Positions 26,599 through 35,956 are shown, numbered from the stretch's first letter. The stretch: DNA of 64,000 bases from Veillonella nakazawae (GCF_013393365.1 NZ_AP022321.1:1936501-2000500), one strand, 5' to 3'. Notes: generated by a model not told the origin, from the letters alone. Program-made: numbers and translations.

Positions 26599-27363
26599 TT
26601 ATTTCTCATATAATTCTGGTCGTTCTAAAACTGTGCCATATTTTAATTTTGGTAGTTTAACGAATTGAGGATACAACTGCTTAACCTCTTTACAAGATTT
26701 TAACGTAAGATGTTCTAGATTATTGAGTTCTAAAATGGGAGAGTAGTCTTTATCTATCACCTTTGCCGTTAAAAAGCTAAAAAAACGCAACTGTTTCATA
26801 TGGCGTAAAAATCCTAATGATTGAACCTTAAGAATTTTGGGCGATGCAAAATCACCTTCTAAGGCGAGACTTTCAAGATGTTTTAGATTAGCTAATGGCG
26901 TATAATCATCAATTTGTTGAAAGTTTTCAATCGACAGCGCTACTAAATTTACTAATCTGGAAATAGGATCTAAGCTCGATACACTTCTTCCGGACCCAAT
27001 ATGTAGGTATTCTAGTTCTTGTAAGTTCTCTAATTTTGAAATATCTGGATAAACGCCCCATTTTATATGTAATTTTTTGAGTCTCTGTTGGGCACACACC
27101 GCATCAAATAACTCCTGTGGCATTCTTGTACAAAACATGAGCTCTGTAAAATTATCTGGATGTTCAACTAAAAAATCACACCACTCCATCCAAATTCGCT
27201 TCTTATCTTTAGCAGAATAAGACTCATCTAACTGTGTGCAGTTGATTATCAGCTTGTCTTCACCATCATATTCAGAGACCTCTACCACAGATTTAGGCCG
27301 TGCGTCATCCTTATGATAGTAGTCAAAGCCATATTTAATTTGCTTTTCCGTTAACACTGCCAT
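26599..27363 (-). CDS. Leucine-rich-repeat protein
   Basis: 254 aa, soluble. From about residue 95 it shows degenerate leucine-rich repeats (LKKLHIKWG, LENLQELEYLHIGSG, LVNLVALSIENF, LKHLESLALEGDF, LNNLEHLTLKSC), a protein-binding solenoid. No signal peptide, so not a surface internalin. ATG 27363 follows GAGGAATTGTAAC and is preferred to an upstream start. In this gene block it could be an intracellular inhibitor, but that is inference. Confidence 0.75.
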   Translation of the reverse strand: MAVLTEKQIKYGFDYYHKDDARPKSVVEVSEYDGEDKLIINCTQLDESYSAKDKKRIWMEWCDFLVEHPDNFTELMFCTRMPQELFDAVCAQQRLKKLHIKWGVYPDISKLENLQELEYLHIGSGRSVSSLDPISRLVNLVALSIENFQQIDDYTPLANLKHLESLALEGDFASPKILKVQSLGFLRHMKQLRFFSFLTAKVIDKDYSPILELNNLEHLTLKSCKEVKQLYPQFVKLPKLKYGTVLERPELYEK

Positions 27364-27441
27364 GTTACAATTCCTCTTCTTCGCTAGTCGCATAATCAGT
27401 TAAGCTATAACTAGATCCATAACCAACAAATTTTAATGAAC

Positions 27442-27948
27442 TTAGCAAATCGATACAAGTACATGCCCATTAGTGTCTAGCACTTGTTTATAGAACACCT
27501 TCATCTGCTCGAAATCGTGGAGAATCTCATCTTTGATTTCCTCCTCTTCTTCGTCGTAGTCCCAAATATTTGGGTATAGTTCTGCTTCTTTGCAAGCAGT
27601 CATATCAAAAGATTCCAGTGCACTTTCAATATCAAATTGATCTAGAGCTGCCACGATATTGGCTAAATGATTGTGTTCTGTATATGCTACATAGTCTGAT
27701 ATATCCTCAACAGCCATTACGCCTAGTACCGCTTGGCTAAGAGGATTTTTATCGTCTTTATGGTCAGTGCCCACACCAGTTAGCACAAAGTGAAGTACAT
27801 CCCACATCTTGTCGATATCAAGCAATAATTCATCATCGTCATTCCACTCTTCAACGCTCTCAAGAATTTCCTCTTCTTCTGAGCCCATGGCTTTAAGCTC
27901 TTTTAAATTTACATCGCTTAAACAGCTATAATTGGCAATTAGTCCCAT
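27442..27948 (-). CDS. YfbM-like DUF1877 protein
   Basis: 168-aa acidic protein with the DUF1877 signature DIDKMWDVLHFVLTG and NPLSQAVLGV, and the C-terminal MKVFYKQVLDTNGHVLVSI. Homologues such as E. coli YfbM are small cytosolic proteins of unknown biochemical role that often sit in immunity-gene arrays. Neighbouring genes follow on the same strand with short gaps. Confidence 0.8.
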   Translation of the reverse strand: MGLIANYSCLSDVNLKELKAMGSEEEEILESVEEWNDDDELLLDIDKMWDVLHFVLTGVGTDHKDDKNPLSQAVLGVMAVEDISDYVAYTEHNHLANIVAALDQFDIESALESFDMTACKEAELYPNIWDYDEEEEEIKDEILHDFEQMKVFYKQVLDTNGHVLVSIC

Positions 27949-27979
27949 AATTAAATCCTTTCATAAACTCTTCTAACCA

Positions 27980-28522
27980 TTAGAAAAATAAATTTTCCGA
28001 TTCTGTAATACTTCCATCATCTTCATGGAAATAGCAGGTATATACAGGTTCACGATGCGCCGCATCATAGAATTTCTGTAATACAAGTGAAAGTTTCATG
28101 TCTATTGGCATATGTAAAGCTTTCACAATGGGTTCCCATAGTTCCATTGGCGAATAAGAGATAATCTGAGACTGCTTATTCTGACCATATTCTTCAAGTA
28201 CTGCCGCATCAGAATACTTACTTGAGTCACAGTAATCATGCCAACAAATACTAAAAACGATTAAGTGAAATAAATCGTCTATACTTTCAGCTAAACGGCC
28301 AGCGGCACCCTCGCTACTCCAATACCCTATGGATCCGTCCTCCAATAGATGATATTCACCGCCAGCGCCATCTACAGCAAATGCCATACCGGGCACAGAG
28401 AACGTGCAGCGACCTTCAGCCGTATCTCGTTCCTCCAACGCATCTAGCAAGCGAAAATCAAATAGTGTATCAAAATTTTCAGCTAACTTGGCATCATTTC
28501 GCAATATATCTAAATAACCCAT
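27980..28522 (-). CDS. Hypothetical acidic protein, possibly SUKH-like
   Basis: 180 aa. The segment GEYHLLEDGSIGYWSSEGAAGRLAESIDDLFHLIV recalls SMI1/KNR4 (SUKH) immunity proteins, where a displayed-status strand is followed by a helix with Ala/Asp; the rest is not diagnostic. No transmembrane or signal segment. It starts two bases after the end of the upstream gene, so the two are cotranscribed. Family assignment tentative. Confidence 0.55.
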   Translation of the reverse strand: MGYLDILRNDAKLAENFDTLFDFRLLDALEERDTAEGRCTFSVPGMAFAVDGAGGEYHLLEDGSIGYWSSEGAAGRLAESIDDLFHLIVFSICWHDYCDSSKYSDAAVLEEYGQNKQSQIISYSPMELWEPIVKALHMPIDMKLSLVLQKFYDAAHREPVYTCYFHEDDGSITESENLFF

Positions 28523-28523
28523 C

Positions 28524-29120
28524 TTACACGCTCCTATTAGCAGAAATTATTCCTAGCAATTTAGCCTCTCCTTCATCAGATGTATCTAATAGCGGAATAG
28601 CTAACAAAAGTACTTGCAAGGAGTAATAATAAAAGCTAAAGAATAAATCATCAGGGAATACGTCCTCTTCCTCATATCTAAGAACATCTTCGTCTTCATC
28701 ATATTCTTCCGACCAAAGGTATTCTTCGTTGAGCATATCTTCAAAGTTCGGCAATGGATCTGCATGCTCTAGCATAAGACCATCTCGAATGCACTCAGCA
28801 ATCACAACAAACAACTCAACCAATTGTTCTGCTAAATACTGAGCCACCTCATTATGAGCGCTCTCTTCCTGAGCTTCCTTAAAAATACGGAGCAAGAAAA
28901 TCATGGCAAATGGTGTAGCATGCCACAACGTCGATTGATGCTCAATATTCTGTGCTAACGCCTCACCAGCCGCATCAACAGTTTCCATGCTTTCCATGTT
29001 CCACAACACATCAAGTTCTGTAGGAAAGTCTGTAGCACGGCCATAGGTTGTGGTTAACCGATGCCACGGTATATCACTGACTTTTACCGTTTCTATATAT
29101 TGTTTCGTCATAGTATCCAT
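28524..29120 (-). CDS. Hypothetical acidic protein with DIPWHRL motif
   Basis: 198 aa, strongly acidic (EEYDEDEDVLRYEEEDVFPDD). The N-terminal VSDIPWHRLTTTYGRATDFP and later HQSTLWHATPFAMIFLLRI pattern matches a widespread group of helical-repeat cytosolic proteins found near polymorphic toxin immunity genes. Start ATG 29120 is behind AAAGG; the longer frame from 29183 would overlap the upstream gene. Function unknown. Confidence 0.6.
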   Translation of the reverse strand: MDTMTKQYIETVKVSDIPWHRLTTTYGRATDFPTELDVLWNMESMETVDAAGEALAQNIEHQSTLWHATPFAMIFLLRIFKEAQEESAHNEVAQYLAEQLVELFVVIAECIRDGLMLEHADPLPNFEDMLNEEYLWSEEYDEDEDVLRYEEEDVFPDDLFFSFYYYSLQVLLLAIPLLDTSDEGEAKLLGIISANRSV

Positions 29121-29172
29121 TATAGTTATACCTTTATATATACGCCCATGTAGAAACGCCTTCGGCCAATGA

Positions 29173-29979
29173 TTATTTCTCAATAACCGCTTTCACCAAT
29201 TCATAGGTATCTATAAGGCGAAGTCTACCTATTCTTGGCTCGTCTGTAATCTCCTCATAGATATCCTCAAGCGTTCTTCTTGGTGCTAGTGTCCATAATT
29301 TACACGGATATAGTTCAACTGTCCCGATAATTTCCAAATTATCCAGTAACAAGCCTAAGTCCTTATGATTAAACCAACAATCTGTATCGATACCAAAATT
29401 TGTATTATCTTTCCGGCATGCGATTTTGCTATTTAAAAATTGCTCCATCGTTGGTTTTTCTTCTTGTAAAAGCCGCGTACAGGCTAAATGATATTCGATT
29501 TTCCGCGGCGATTGATCCACGTCAGAGACGAATATAGCACCATACTTGTTTTCAAACTTAACAGCTAATACGTCCCCCATCTTAAAATGAGGTTCTCTCT
29601 TCGTTTTAGATTTACGAACCTTAACAGGCTTCGGATTTTCGCTCTGTAGCTGCAGGGCTAACTTATCTAATACCTTTTGACGCTGTTTAAGGGCCTTATC
29701 ATCGATTTCTAGCCAAAACTCATGAGGACCCTGAGCGATTATATCTAAGGCTTTCTGTTTAATGTCATCTGTTAGATGCCCTATCTTCCACAACGAATAA
29801 GCCACAGCAGTCCAATAAATCTCTGTGTAAAACTCATCAATGCAAAAATTTTGTTCTTCACTTAAGATTTCAGAAATTATGGTATCAACACTGACGCCAT
29901 CCTTGTACCGCTCAACAATGGCATTATAAATATCATGACCGTCATCACTATCTATGATTTTCACACCGTCAATTGCCAT
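29173..29979 (-). CDS. Hypothetical protein, Imm26-like C-terminal part
   Basis: 268 aa. An N-terminal helical half (DIYNAIVERYKDGVSVDTIISEIL, a YxxAIVWKLG-like ALWKIGHLTDD region) is joined by a basic linker (KPVKVRKSKTKRE) to a beta-rich half beginning FKMGDVLAVKFENKYGAIFVSDVD, the pattern of immunity-type domains such as Imm26. It lies in the same-strand acidic gene block. Assignment tentative. Confidence 0.55.
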   Translation of the reverse strand: MAIDGVKIIDSDDGHDIYNAIVERYKDGVSVDTIISEILSEEQNFCIDEFYTEIYWTAVAYSLWKIGHLTDDIKQKALDIIAQGPHEFWLEIDDKALKQRQKVLDKLALQLQSENPKPVKVRKSKTKREPHFKMGDVLAVKFENKYGAIFVSDVDQSPRKIEYHLACTRLLQEEKPTMEQFLNSKIACRKDNTNFGIDTDCWFNHKDLGLLLDNLEIIGTVELYPCKLWTLAPRRTLEDIYEEITDEPRIGRLRLIDTYELVKAVIEK

Positions 29980-29990
29980 ATGAATCTCCT

Positions 29991-30491
29991 CTAGGACTCT
30001 CGTAATGCCAGTAGTGCAAATACTTCGTCCATATCAAGATTAAACATGTTACTTTCAAGATTGATAGGTTCAAAATAGTAACGAACTGTATCTGCCCCAA
30101 ATTCATCGTTTAATTTAGCCCATTCTGCCCCTGAAAGCACGGTAAACCCAAGCGTATCGTTTCCAAGGCTTTCAGTAAACCAGCGTACCTCATAATCAGG
30201 TTTAACAAATTCGTTGAAGTATTTGATCGTTACATCCCGCTCTTTCTCATCACCGTAAGGAATTAAGAGTTCTTTATCGCCCTTTTGTAACACAATATCG
30301 TCACCATAGGACTTGCCATTACTAACGGTTTGAATGTCGATAGGTTCATCCATCATATCATTGAAATAGTTCACCACATCTTCGTCATCCTCGCGCCAAT
30401 CAATCCAGATAATAGCTTCAGAATCAAATAAATCAACTAAATCCATATCATGACTAAAGAAATCTTTAACTAATGTATACATATCTTCCAT
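29991..30491 (-). CDS. Hypothetical acidic protein
   Basis: 166 aa, very acidic and Asp-rich. It contains WIDWREDDEDVVNYFNDMM and YFNEFVKPDYEVRWFTESLGNDTLGFTVLSGAEWAKL, the latter typical of short phage-like or immunity proteins with no assigned function. ATG 30491 follows AGGAGAGAGACC and is preferred to an upstream in-frame start. Twelve bases before the next gene. Confidence 0.6.
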   Translation of the reverse strand: MEDMYTLVKDFFSHDMDLVDLFDSEAIIWIDWREDDEDVVNYFNDMMDEPIDIQTVSNGKSYGDDIVLQKGDKELLIPYGDEKERDVTIKYFNEFVKPDYEVRWFTESLGNDTLGFTVLSGAEWAKLNDEFGADTVRYYFEPINLESNMFNLDMDEVFALLALRES

Positions 30492-30562
30492 GGTCTCTCT
30501 CCTGCATATCACTTATATTTTTAGGTAGAATACAACACCAGTATCACCACTTTAATACAACT

Positions 30563-30994
30563 CTATAAGGTTTCATAAATCACATCTTGTTGAACCGTAA
30601 AGTTTTCATCAAAAGAAACCAAAACATATAGATGTCCTGCTGGGGATTCTCCCACATCATAGCCTAGTGCAAATGCATCGTAACAACCTGATTTATCTAA
30701 CATTATATCCGTTAGCATCAGTACAACAGACTCTTCTTGCGGTATTTCCTGTTGTATGAGTTCCTGTGCTAGTTGATCTAATTCATCTAATTCAACAGAT
30801 AATTGTTTCCACATTGGTAGTGAAAGCACCTCAACCTCAGTATAACTGGTGCAACTAATATTAAGTTTTTGAAAGGCTTGTCCTACCTTCTCTAAACAAT
30901 TAGTGCCCAATCTGCGAGATACAAAGTAAACGCCATACGGTTCTTCAGACCAGCTTTCAACATTCCATAATGTCATTAATTCCGATTTTCTCAT
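30563..30994 (-). CDS. Hypothetical protein
   Basis: 143 aa, no membrane segments. Features a WNVESWSEEPYGVYFVSRRLG N-terminus and SPAGHLYVLVSFDENFTVQQDVIYETL C-terminus. I do not recognise a family. The gap to the gene upstream is about 20 bp, so it belongs to the same transcription unit. Confidence 0.55.
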   Translation of the reverse strand: MRKSELMTLWNVESWSEEPYGVYFVSRRLGTNCLEKVGQAFQKLNISCTSYTEVEVLSLPMWKQLSVELDELDQLAQELIQQEIPQEESVVLMLTDIMLDKSGCYDAFALGYDVGESPAGHLYVLVSFDENFTVQQDVIYETL

Positions 30995-31014
30995 TAGGAT
31001 GCTCCATTAATTGA

Positions 31015-31830
31015 TTATCCTGCAATATCCGCATCAGTAGGATTTCCATCTGCATCAATATGAGCTATGATGCAGTGCCCCCAGAAGATATCGTCATCGT
31101 CATAATAGACCTCTATGGTGCCATCATTGCGAAACGCCAATTCTCCCATCGTAATACGCTTAGCAAATACGTCTGACGTAATCGGATCTTGGTCGTCATT
31201 GTCGAGCCAATAATTAGCGAGTTCTAACAAGGTCTCACTAATATAGGTACTAATTCGTTGTTCAAATGCTTTGAAATTATCGATTGTATTGAAAGTAGCC
31301 AATGCTACGGTACAGCTTTCATCAGAACCCTCATCCACATCAAGGGTGAATGCATAATCATCAATTCTGGCTGTGTAATATTGATACTCTCGATTTAACA
31401 GGAAATCACCCCTATCAGTATGAAGGTATTTAGGGGTTTTCAAATAAGCCGACAAGGCCTCTAACTCACTATGTTTAGCATGTTCCTCTAACACCTCAAG
31501 CACATAATAGCGATTATTCCAAGAAGGACGCATATAGCCCAAGTCCTCTAAAGGCTTTGCTTTCTTAACCAACAATTTGTAAACGCCATGGGGCTCAAAA
31601 GAATAACCCCATCTATCGTCAAGGCCCTCAATAATCCACGTCAAAATGCCTTCGCTACGGTCAAGCATACCAGTTCGAGTATCTAGGATAGCATCGGTGT
31701 CCACCAGTGGTCTATGGTACTTCTCTAAATAAGGACTAGCCCCATTCGCATCACTGCGTGGTAATGCATAAATTTCAAACTCTTCCGATTCAAACTCTGC
31801 TTCATATTCTGGTAGACGTACAATACTCAT
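31015..31830 (-). CDS. DUF2262-like protein
   Basis: 271-aa acidic protein. The C-terminal part (RITMGELAFRNDGTIEVYYDDDDIFWGHCIIAHIDADGNPTDADIAG) has the DUF2262 pattern; the N-terminal half contains FEPHGVYKLLVKKAKP, a segment common to DUF7021-type proteins that pair with DUF2262. Function unknown; family members are frequent in immunity-gene arrays. Confidence 0.7.
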   Translation of the reverse strand: MSIVRLPEYEAEFESEEFEIYALPRSDANGASPYLEKYHRPLVDTDAILDTRTGMLDRSEGILTWIIEGLDDRWGYSFEPHGVYKLLVKKAKPLEDLGYMRPSWNNRYYVLEVLEEHAKHSELEALSAYLKTPKYLHTDRGDFLLNREYQYYTARIDDYAFTLDVDEGSDESCTVALATFNTIDNFKAFEQRISTYISETLLELANYWLDNDDQDPITSDVFAKRITMGELAFRNDGTIEVYYDDDDIFWGHCIIAHIDADGNPTDADIAG

Positions 31831-31893
31831 ATGACTCTCTCCTATTTATCTCACATACAAGCAAATATATAACTAGTCTATAGCCTAACATCA

Positions 31894-32724
31894 TCATAAT
31901 CGCTCAGCTACATCGATTCTATGTAATAATTCTTTCGCTAGTTCTTTGGCTGTTTTAAATTCCTCATTTGAAAGCACCATAAGTACAAAGCTATCGGTTC
32001 CTGTGTCCATGCCTGCTAACGTATAGTTTTCCCACGTAGAATTAAGACTAGCACACCAGTCCATAATAACTTGATCTTCATCTAATGCTGCTGTATCAAT
32101 AGTTAGATTTTCTCTAGTATCTAAAGACTTATTACGTATTAACTTCTGTACATGATAAATAAAATCCTCTAGTTCACATTTACAGTCTAACTCTACGGCA
32201 TATCCTTTAGAGAGTAGTTCCTCATAGAAGTTCCACCAGCTATCTTCCAATTCTTCCAGGGAGCTCAACTTTACCTTGGTCATAAACGATTTAGCTTGTT
32301 TTGCATCGCCTAGCAACAACGTTGCTAATTCTGTAAATGTAGATCGCATCTGATCAATATCTAGATACACTGCTTCTACACATGAACTACAATCAGGTAC
32401 TCTGCGTTTTTTCATAAAAGCCCGCATCATCTTCACTGCGTCAGGATAACTTACATCAGCCATACGATAGGTCTTGCCATCTATATCTAAGAATAAATCT
32501 ACTGCATCCTGCGTTTTACCTACACGTGCTTTCATGGCTGTACATCCATCGATGGCATGAGGTGGGTATAACTCCATGTACATATAAAATCCATCATGCA
32601 TAGCCTTTAAGGTATTATCTATTCCGACTATATTAAAACCGTTTCCATTAGAACCAGGGCTCTTCAAGCGCCATTCTTCGAAATTATCAAATAGTTTTTC
32701 TTGAATCCAATTGTAAAAGCTCAT
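31894..32724 (-). CDS. DUF6630-like protein
   Basis: 276 aa. The C-terminal part ends in SLNSTWENYTLAGMDTGTDSFVLMVLSNEEF, similar to DUF6630 domains (a WE..L...D..SDSYVL pattern). The N-terminal half is unassigned. ATG 32724 is preferred over a GTG two codons earlier; GGGGGAGAG lies upstream. First gene of the block of ten, so the cluster promoter should be in 32725-32860, which is AT-rich with repeated ATATGTAACT-like words. Confidence 0.6.
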   Translation of the reverse strand: MSFYNWIQEKLFDNFEEWRLKSPGSNGNGFNIVGIDNTLKAMHDGFYMYMELYPPHAIDGCTAMKARVGKTQDAVDLFLDIDGKTYRMADVSYPDAVKMMRAFMKKRRVPDCSSCVEAVYLDIDQMRSTFTELATLLLGDAKQAKSFMTKVKLSSLEELEDSWWNFYEELLSKGYAVELDCKCELEDFIYHVQKLIRNKSLDTRENLTIDTAALDEDQVIMDWCASLNSTWENYTLAGMDTGTDSFVLMVLSNEEFKTAKELAKELLHRIDVAERL

Positions 32725-32861
32725 ATACACTCTCCCCCATATACTGTTGCTTACATATAATGTTTAGCTGACTATGTAACTAATATGTAACCGAATATGT
32801 AACTGAATATATATCTTAATTATATCATTATTAAGGAATACTTATAATAAAAGCATAATAT

Positions 32862-32902
32862 AATCAAAACTCCTACAAGAGAAACCTTGTAGGAGTTTTG
32901 AT
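32862..32902 (-). terminator. Terminator of the adhesin gene
   Basis: 18-bp perfect stem AATCAAAACTCCTACAAG/CTTGTAGGAGTTTTGATT, directly behind the adhesin stop codon at 32907. Confidence 0.9.
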
Positions 32903-32906
32903 TATA

Positions 32907-35051
32907 TTATTTAGATTCTAATTTAGCTGCTAATTCACTATATTTTTGTGCTAGTTCATTATACTTTTCAGCTAAGTCTTTCATATCTTTCTTAAGTTGT
33001 GCAGCGTCTTCAGTAGTTACCTCTTCAGAGCTTTTACCAAATTTGAAATTAGCACCTAAGCTAATAGAATTACGGCCGTTACCAACGGTAGTAGCCGCAT
33101 TAAACATTGTGTTTTTATTAGGGCGATAGAACGCACCTAACGCCGCTGCATTAGCATTTTTATAGTTACCAAAGCCAACGGAGTAGGACCATTTATCATG
33201 TTTATCGAAATCTAATGGATGCAAGCCAGCGAGTGCTGCAGAAGCCGCTGCTACGCTAGATACTTGTTGATCAGTGTAGGATTTAGCTTCATTTAAGCTA
33301 TTAGCGCCACCATTAACAATACGATTATTTAATGTATTAATATCGCCTTCTATGGTAGTGATACGGTTTTCATGATTATCTACCACGTCTTTAATGGCAT
33401 GTAATTGGGACCCATTGACTGCATCAGTAGAGGTTGCAGATACACGGCCTGCTGCTACATTTGTAATGGTACGTTCTGCACCACTATCACCAATACTCAA
33501 TGTACCAACCGCATTTCCTCCAGCAAAACTATATGTTCTGCCGCCGATTATACCGGAACTAGTAGATACAGCTGTATCAGTAACAGACTTAGCACCTAAC
33601 GCGATACTATTATCTGTAGCAGCCTTCGCATTTGTACCAATAGCGATGGAATTTTCATTAAGAGCTTTAGCTGCATTGCCTATTGCTGTAGCATTCTTGC
33701 CAGAAGCCTCTGCGACAAAACCAATAGCATTGGATGCAAAGCCTGTCGCTTTAGAGAGGCCAATCGCATTAGCGGCTCTGCCGGACGCTACGGAAGACAC
33801 ACCAAGTGCTGTAGAATATGTATCAGATGCTTGCGCATTATCACCGATAGCAGTGGATTGAGCACCAGTTGCTTTGGAAATAGTACCTACTGCAGTACCA
33901 CCCCAGCCAGTTGCTACAGAGTCAGTACCGATGGATACGGCTAATTCATCAGCCGTCGTATTTCTACCAATTACAATACTACCTGCCTTAGCAATATTAG
34001 CTGCTTTACCGATAGCAATAGAATCAACGCCATCTACAGTCGCATTCGTACCGATAGCGATGCCATTTTCCTTTGTTGTAGTTGCGCTATGACCGATTGC
34101 TAAAGAGTCCTTTTCTGCTGCGTTAGCTAATGTACCAGCAGCAAAGGCACTTTTACCAGCACTAGTAGAATAGTTGCCTAATGCTACAGAGTCCTCATTA
34201 GAAGCTGCAGTTTTAAAGCCCAATGCGGTAGAATACGCACCGCTAGCATTTGCATAAGATCCCACTGCAGTTGTATTCATAGCAGTTGCTTCCGAATTGA
34301 AACCAAATGCAGAGGACTGATTACCAGAACCTGTGGAGCTATAACCTACTGCTGTAGCGTAATCATTTTTTGCTTTTGCATTATAGCCAATCGCTGTGCC
34401 CATAATGTTATTGGCCTTTGCATTATTACCAATAGCAACTGTATTTAGAGCAGTTGCTTCTGCTTTACGACCAATGGCATACGCATCATCGCTTGTTGCT
34501 TTCGCAGTATCACCAAAGGCGATAGCATTATTGCCTTGCACCTTAGCACCAGTACCACCTACCAAAGCATTATTACCTTTAATGGTATTATTCTTACCTA
34601 AAGCCACAGAGTCATGTCCGTCAATACTATTATATGAACCAACTAATAAAGAATTAATTGCATTGTCATTATTGGCATGGCCAAAGCCGCCTACGATATT
34701 ATTAGTACCACCAACAGTATTGCTAGTACCTACTACCAAGCTGTGAGTAGCAGAGTTTGTATTATACCAACCTGCTACGATACTCCCTGGGCCAGATACA
34801 GTATTATTAGTACCAGAGGTGATAGTATCATTAGCGGAAGGTCGAACGGTATTCTTGTCGCCACCAAGCAATATATTTTTTACAGGGGAGAACATACCCT
34901 GCTCAACTTTATTATCCCCACCATAGGCAATAGAATTTTGCATGCTTAGTGGCGCAGCAGTTGTAGCACTAATATCTAAATTAGATGCTGCAAAGGCTGT
35001 AGTAGTAATACTTGCGGTAATCATAGCCGTTAACAGTAATTCTTTTTTCAT
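32907..35051 (-). CDS. Trimeric autotransporter adhesin (YadA/Hag-like)
   Basis: 714-aa surface adhesin. Signal peptide at 1-21 (MKKELLLTAMITASITTTAFA). A head of about 400 residues is made of 14-residue YadA head repeats of the form SxAxGxxAxA (e.g. NSIAIGTNAKA). Then a neck (ATSTDAVNGSQLHAI), a short coiled-coil stalk, and the YadA anchor barrel (GLHPLDFDKHDKWSYSVGFG ... NSISLGANFKFG). Odd: about 45 residues follow the barrel, including a coiled coil (LKKDMKDLAEKYNELAQKY), whereas most YadA anchors end at the last strand. Start ATG 35051 behind AAAAGGGGAAACC. Short compared with giant Veillonella adhesins. Confidence 0.93.
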   Translation of the reverse strand: MKKELLLTAMITASITTTAFAASNLDISATTAAPLSMQNSIAYGGDNKVEQGMFSPVKNILLGGDKNTVRPSANDTITSGTNNTVSGPGSIVAGWYNTNSATHSLVVGTSNTVGGTNNIVGGFGHANNDNAINSLLVGSYNSIDGHDSVALGKNNTIKGNNALVGGTGAKVQGNNAIAFGDTAKATSDDAYAIGRKAEATALNTVAIGNNAKANNIMGTAIGYNAKAKNDYATAVGYSSTGSGNQSSAFGFNSEATAMNTTAVGSYANASGAYSTALGFKTAASNEDSVALGNYSTSAGKSAFAAGTLANAAEKDSLAIGHSATTTKENGIAIGTNATVDGVDSIAIGKAANIAKAGSIVIGRNTTADELAVSIGTDSVATGWGGTAVGTISKATGAQSTAIGDNAQASDTYSTALGVSSVASGRAANAIGLSKATGFASNAIGFVAEASGKNATAIGNAAKALNENSIAIGTNAKAATDNSIALGAKSVTDTAVSTSSGIIGGRTYSFAGGNAVGTLSIGDSGAERTITNVAAGRVSATSTDAVNGSQLHAIKDVVDNHENRITTIEGDINTLNNRIVNGGANSLNEAKSYTDQQVSSVAAASAALAGLHPLDFDKHDKWSYSVGFGNYKNANAAALGAFYRPNKNTMFNAATTVGNGRNSISLGANFKFGKSSEEVTTEDAAQLKKDMKDLAEKYNELAQKYSELAAKLESK

Positions 35052-35234
35052 TTGGTTTCCCCTTTTAAGACAACACAAACAATAAATCTAAAAAAAGATT
35101 CAAAGCTATCTAATGAAACCTGAATCTTATTGTATCCCTCTATACACTATTCATTGTCAAAATGTGAATAAAATATGAATATTACTCTAATATTATAATT
35201 CTAGCTCATAAGAAATGCAAGAAAATGCAATCAT

Positions 35235-35956
35235 AACCACCCGTAGAACGGGTGGTTTGCTCTGACCCTATAAGGGTCTTTCTCTAGTGGTGGCCCTCTA
35301 AAGAGGGCATTGAATGATCTGACAACCACTCTATTACCACTGGCTGCCCCCTACTCGGGGGCTTTTGTTTTGCCTATTTTACTGGCTCACCCGTAAACGG
35401 GTCGGTGTATTCTTTAAAGTTTAATGTATCTTGCGCTATATCCTCTTGTAGTTGATTGCGAATATACTCTTTTATCGCTCCTTCATATCGTCCTACCGTA
35501 TCCACATAATATCCTCTACACCAGAAATGTCTATTTCCATACTTATATTTTAAATTTTCGTGTTTATCGAATATCATGAGGCTACTTTTGCTTTTTAAAT
35601 ATCCCATAAAACTCGATACGCTTAAATGTGGTGGTATCGTTACTAGCATATGAATATGATCCGGACAGCATTCCGCTTCTATAATCTCTACATTTTTCCT
35701 CTTACATAAATCTCGTAAGATTTTACCTACATCAACTTTTATCCGACCATAAATTATTTGTCTTCTATACTTTGGAGCAAAAACAATATGATATTTACAT
35801 CTCCATTTACTATGTGATAAGCTTTTTACGTCATTCATTGACATTGAACCTCCTATGTTGAAATGTTGTGGTTGCCAGACCAACTTCATTCTATCATTAG
35901 GAGGTTCTTTCCTTTTCTCTAAGAATTTTTACCAACCCCCAGTTTAACTGGGGGTT
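35235..35956 (-). mobile_element. IS200-like element (IS200/IS605 family)
   Basis: A single tnpA with subterminal hairpins instead of inverted repeats. Right-end side hairpins: AACCACCCG/CGGGTGGTT at 35235-35257 and GCCCCC/GGGGGC at 35346-35362. Left-end hairpin: AACCCCCAGTT/AACTGGGGGTT at 35934-35956. No target duplication is expected. Exact ends are not certain within about 20 bp. It stands next to the cas9 terminator, so it interrupts nothing visible. Confidence 0.8.
35374..35844 (-). CDS. tnpA: IS200/IS605-family transposase TnpA
   Basis: 156-aa HUH single-strand transposase (Y1). The HUH motif reads CCPDHIHMLVTIPP, and the catalytic Tyr lies in GAIKEYIRNQLQ; KYRRQIIYG and RHFWCRGYYVDTVG are family hallmarks. 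ATG 35844 follows AGGAGG. GAACCTCCTA (35846-35855) pairs with TAGGAGGTTC (35898-35907), sequestering the ribosome site, a known way of keeping TnpA low. No accessory TnpB. Confidence 0.93.
   Translation of the reverse strand: MSMNDVKSLSHSKWRCKYHIVFAPKYRRQIIYGRIKVDVGKILRDLCKRKNVEIIEAECCPDHIHMLVTIPPHLSVSSFMGYLKSKSSLMIFDKHENLKYKYGNRHFWCRGYYVDTVGRYEGAIKEYIRNQLQEDIAQDTLNFKEYTDPFTGEPVK

Noticed and set aside
34203..34213. Target of the single-guide-like RNA in the adhesin gene
   Set aside because: Only 11 nt match and the base nearest the PAM side mismatches; kept as a weak lead within the main finding, not as a feature.
33394..34949. Long antisense frames across the adhesin gene
   Set aside because: They mirror the repetitive, Ala/Gly-rich head repeats; no ribosome sites or domain motifs.
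35235..35362. CRISPR-like or riboswitch structure in the hairpin-rich stretch
   Set aside because: Hairpins differ from each other and flank a tnpA gene, as expected for IS200/IS605 ends.
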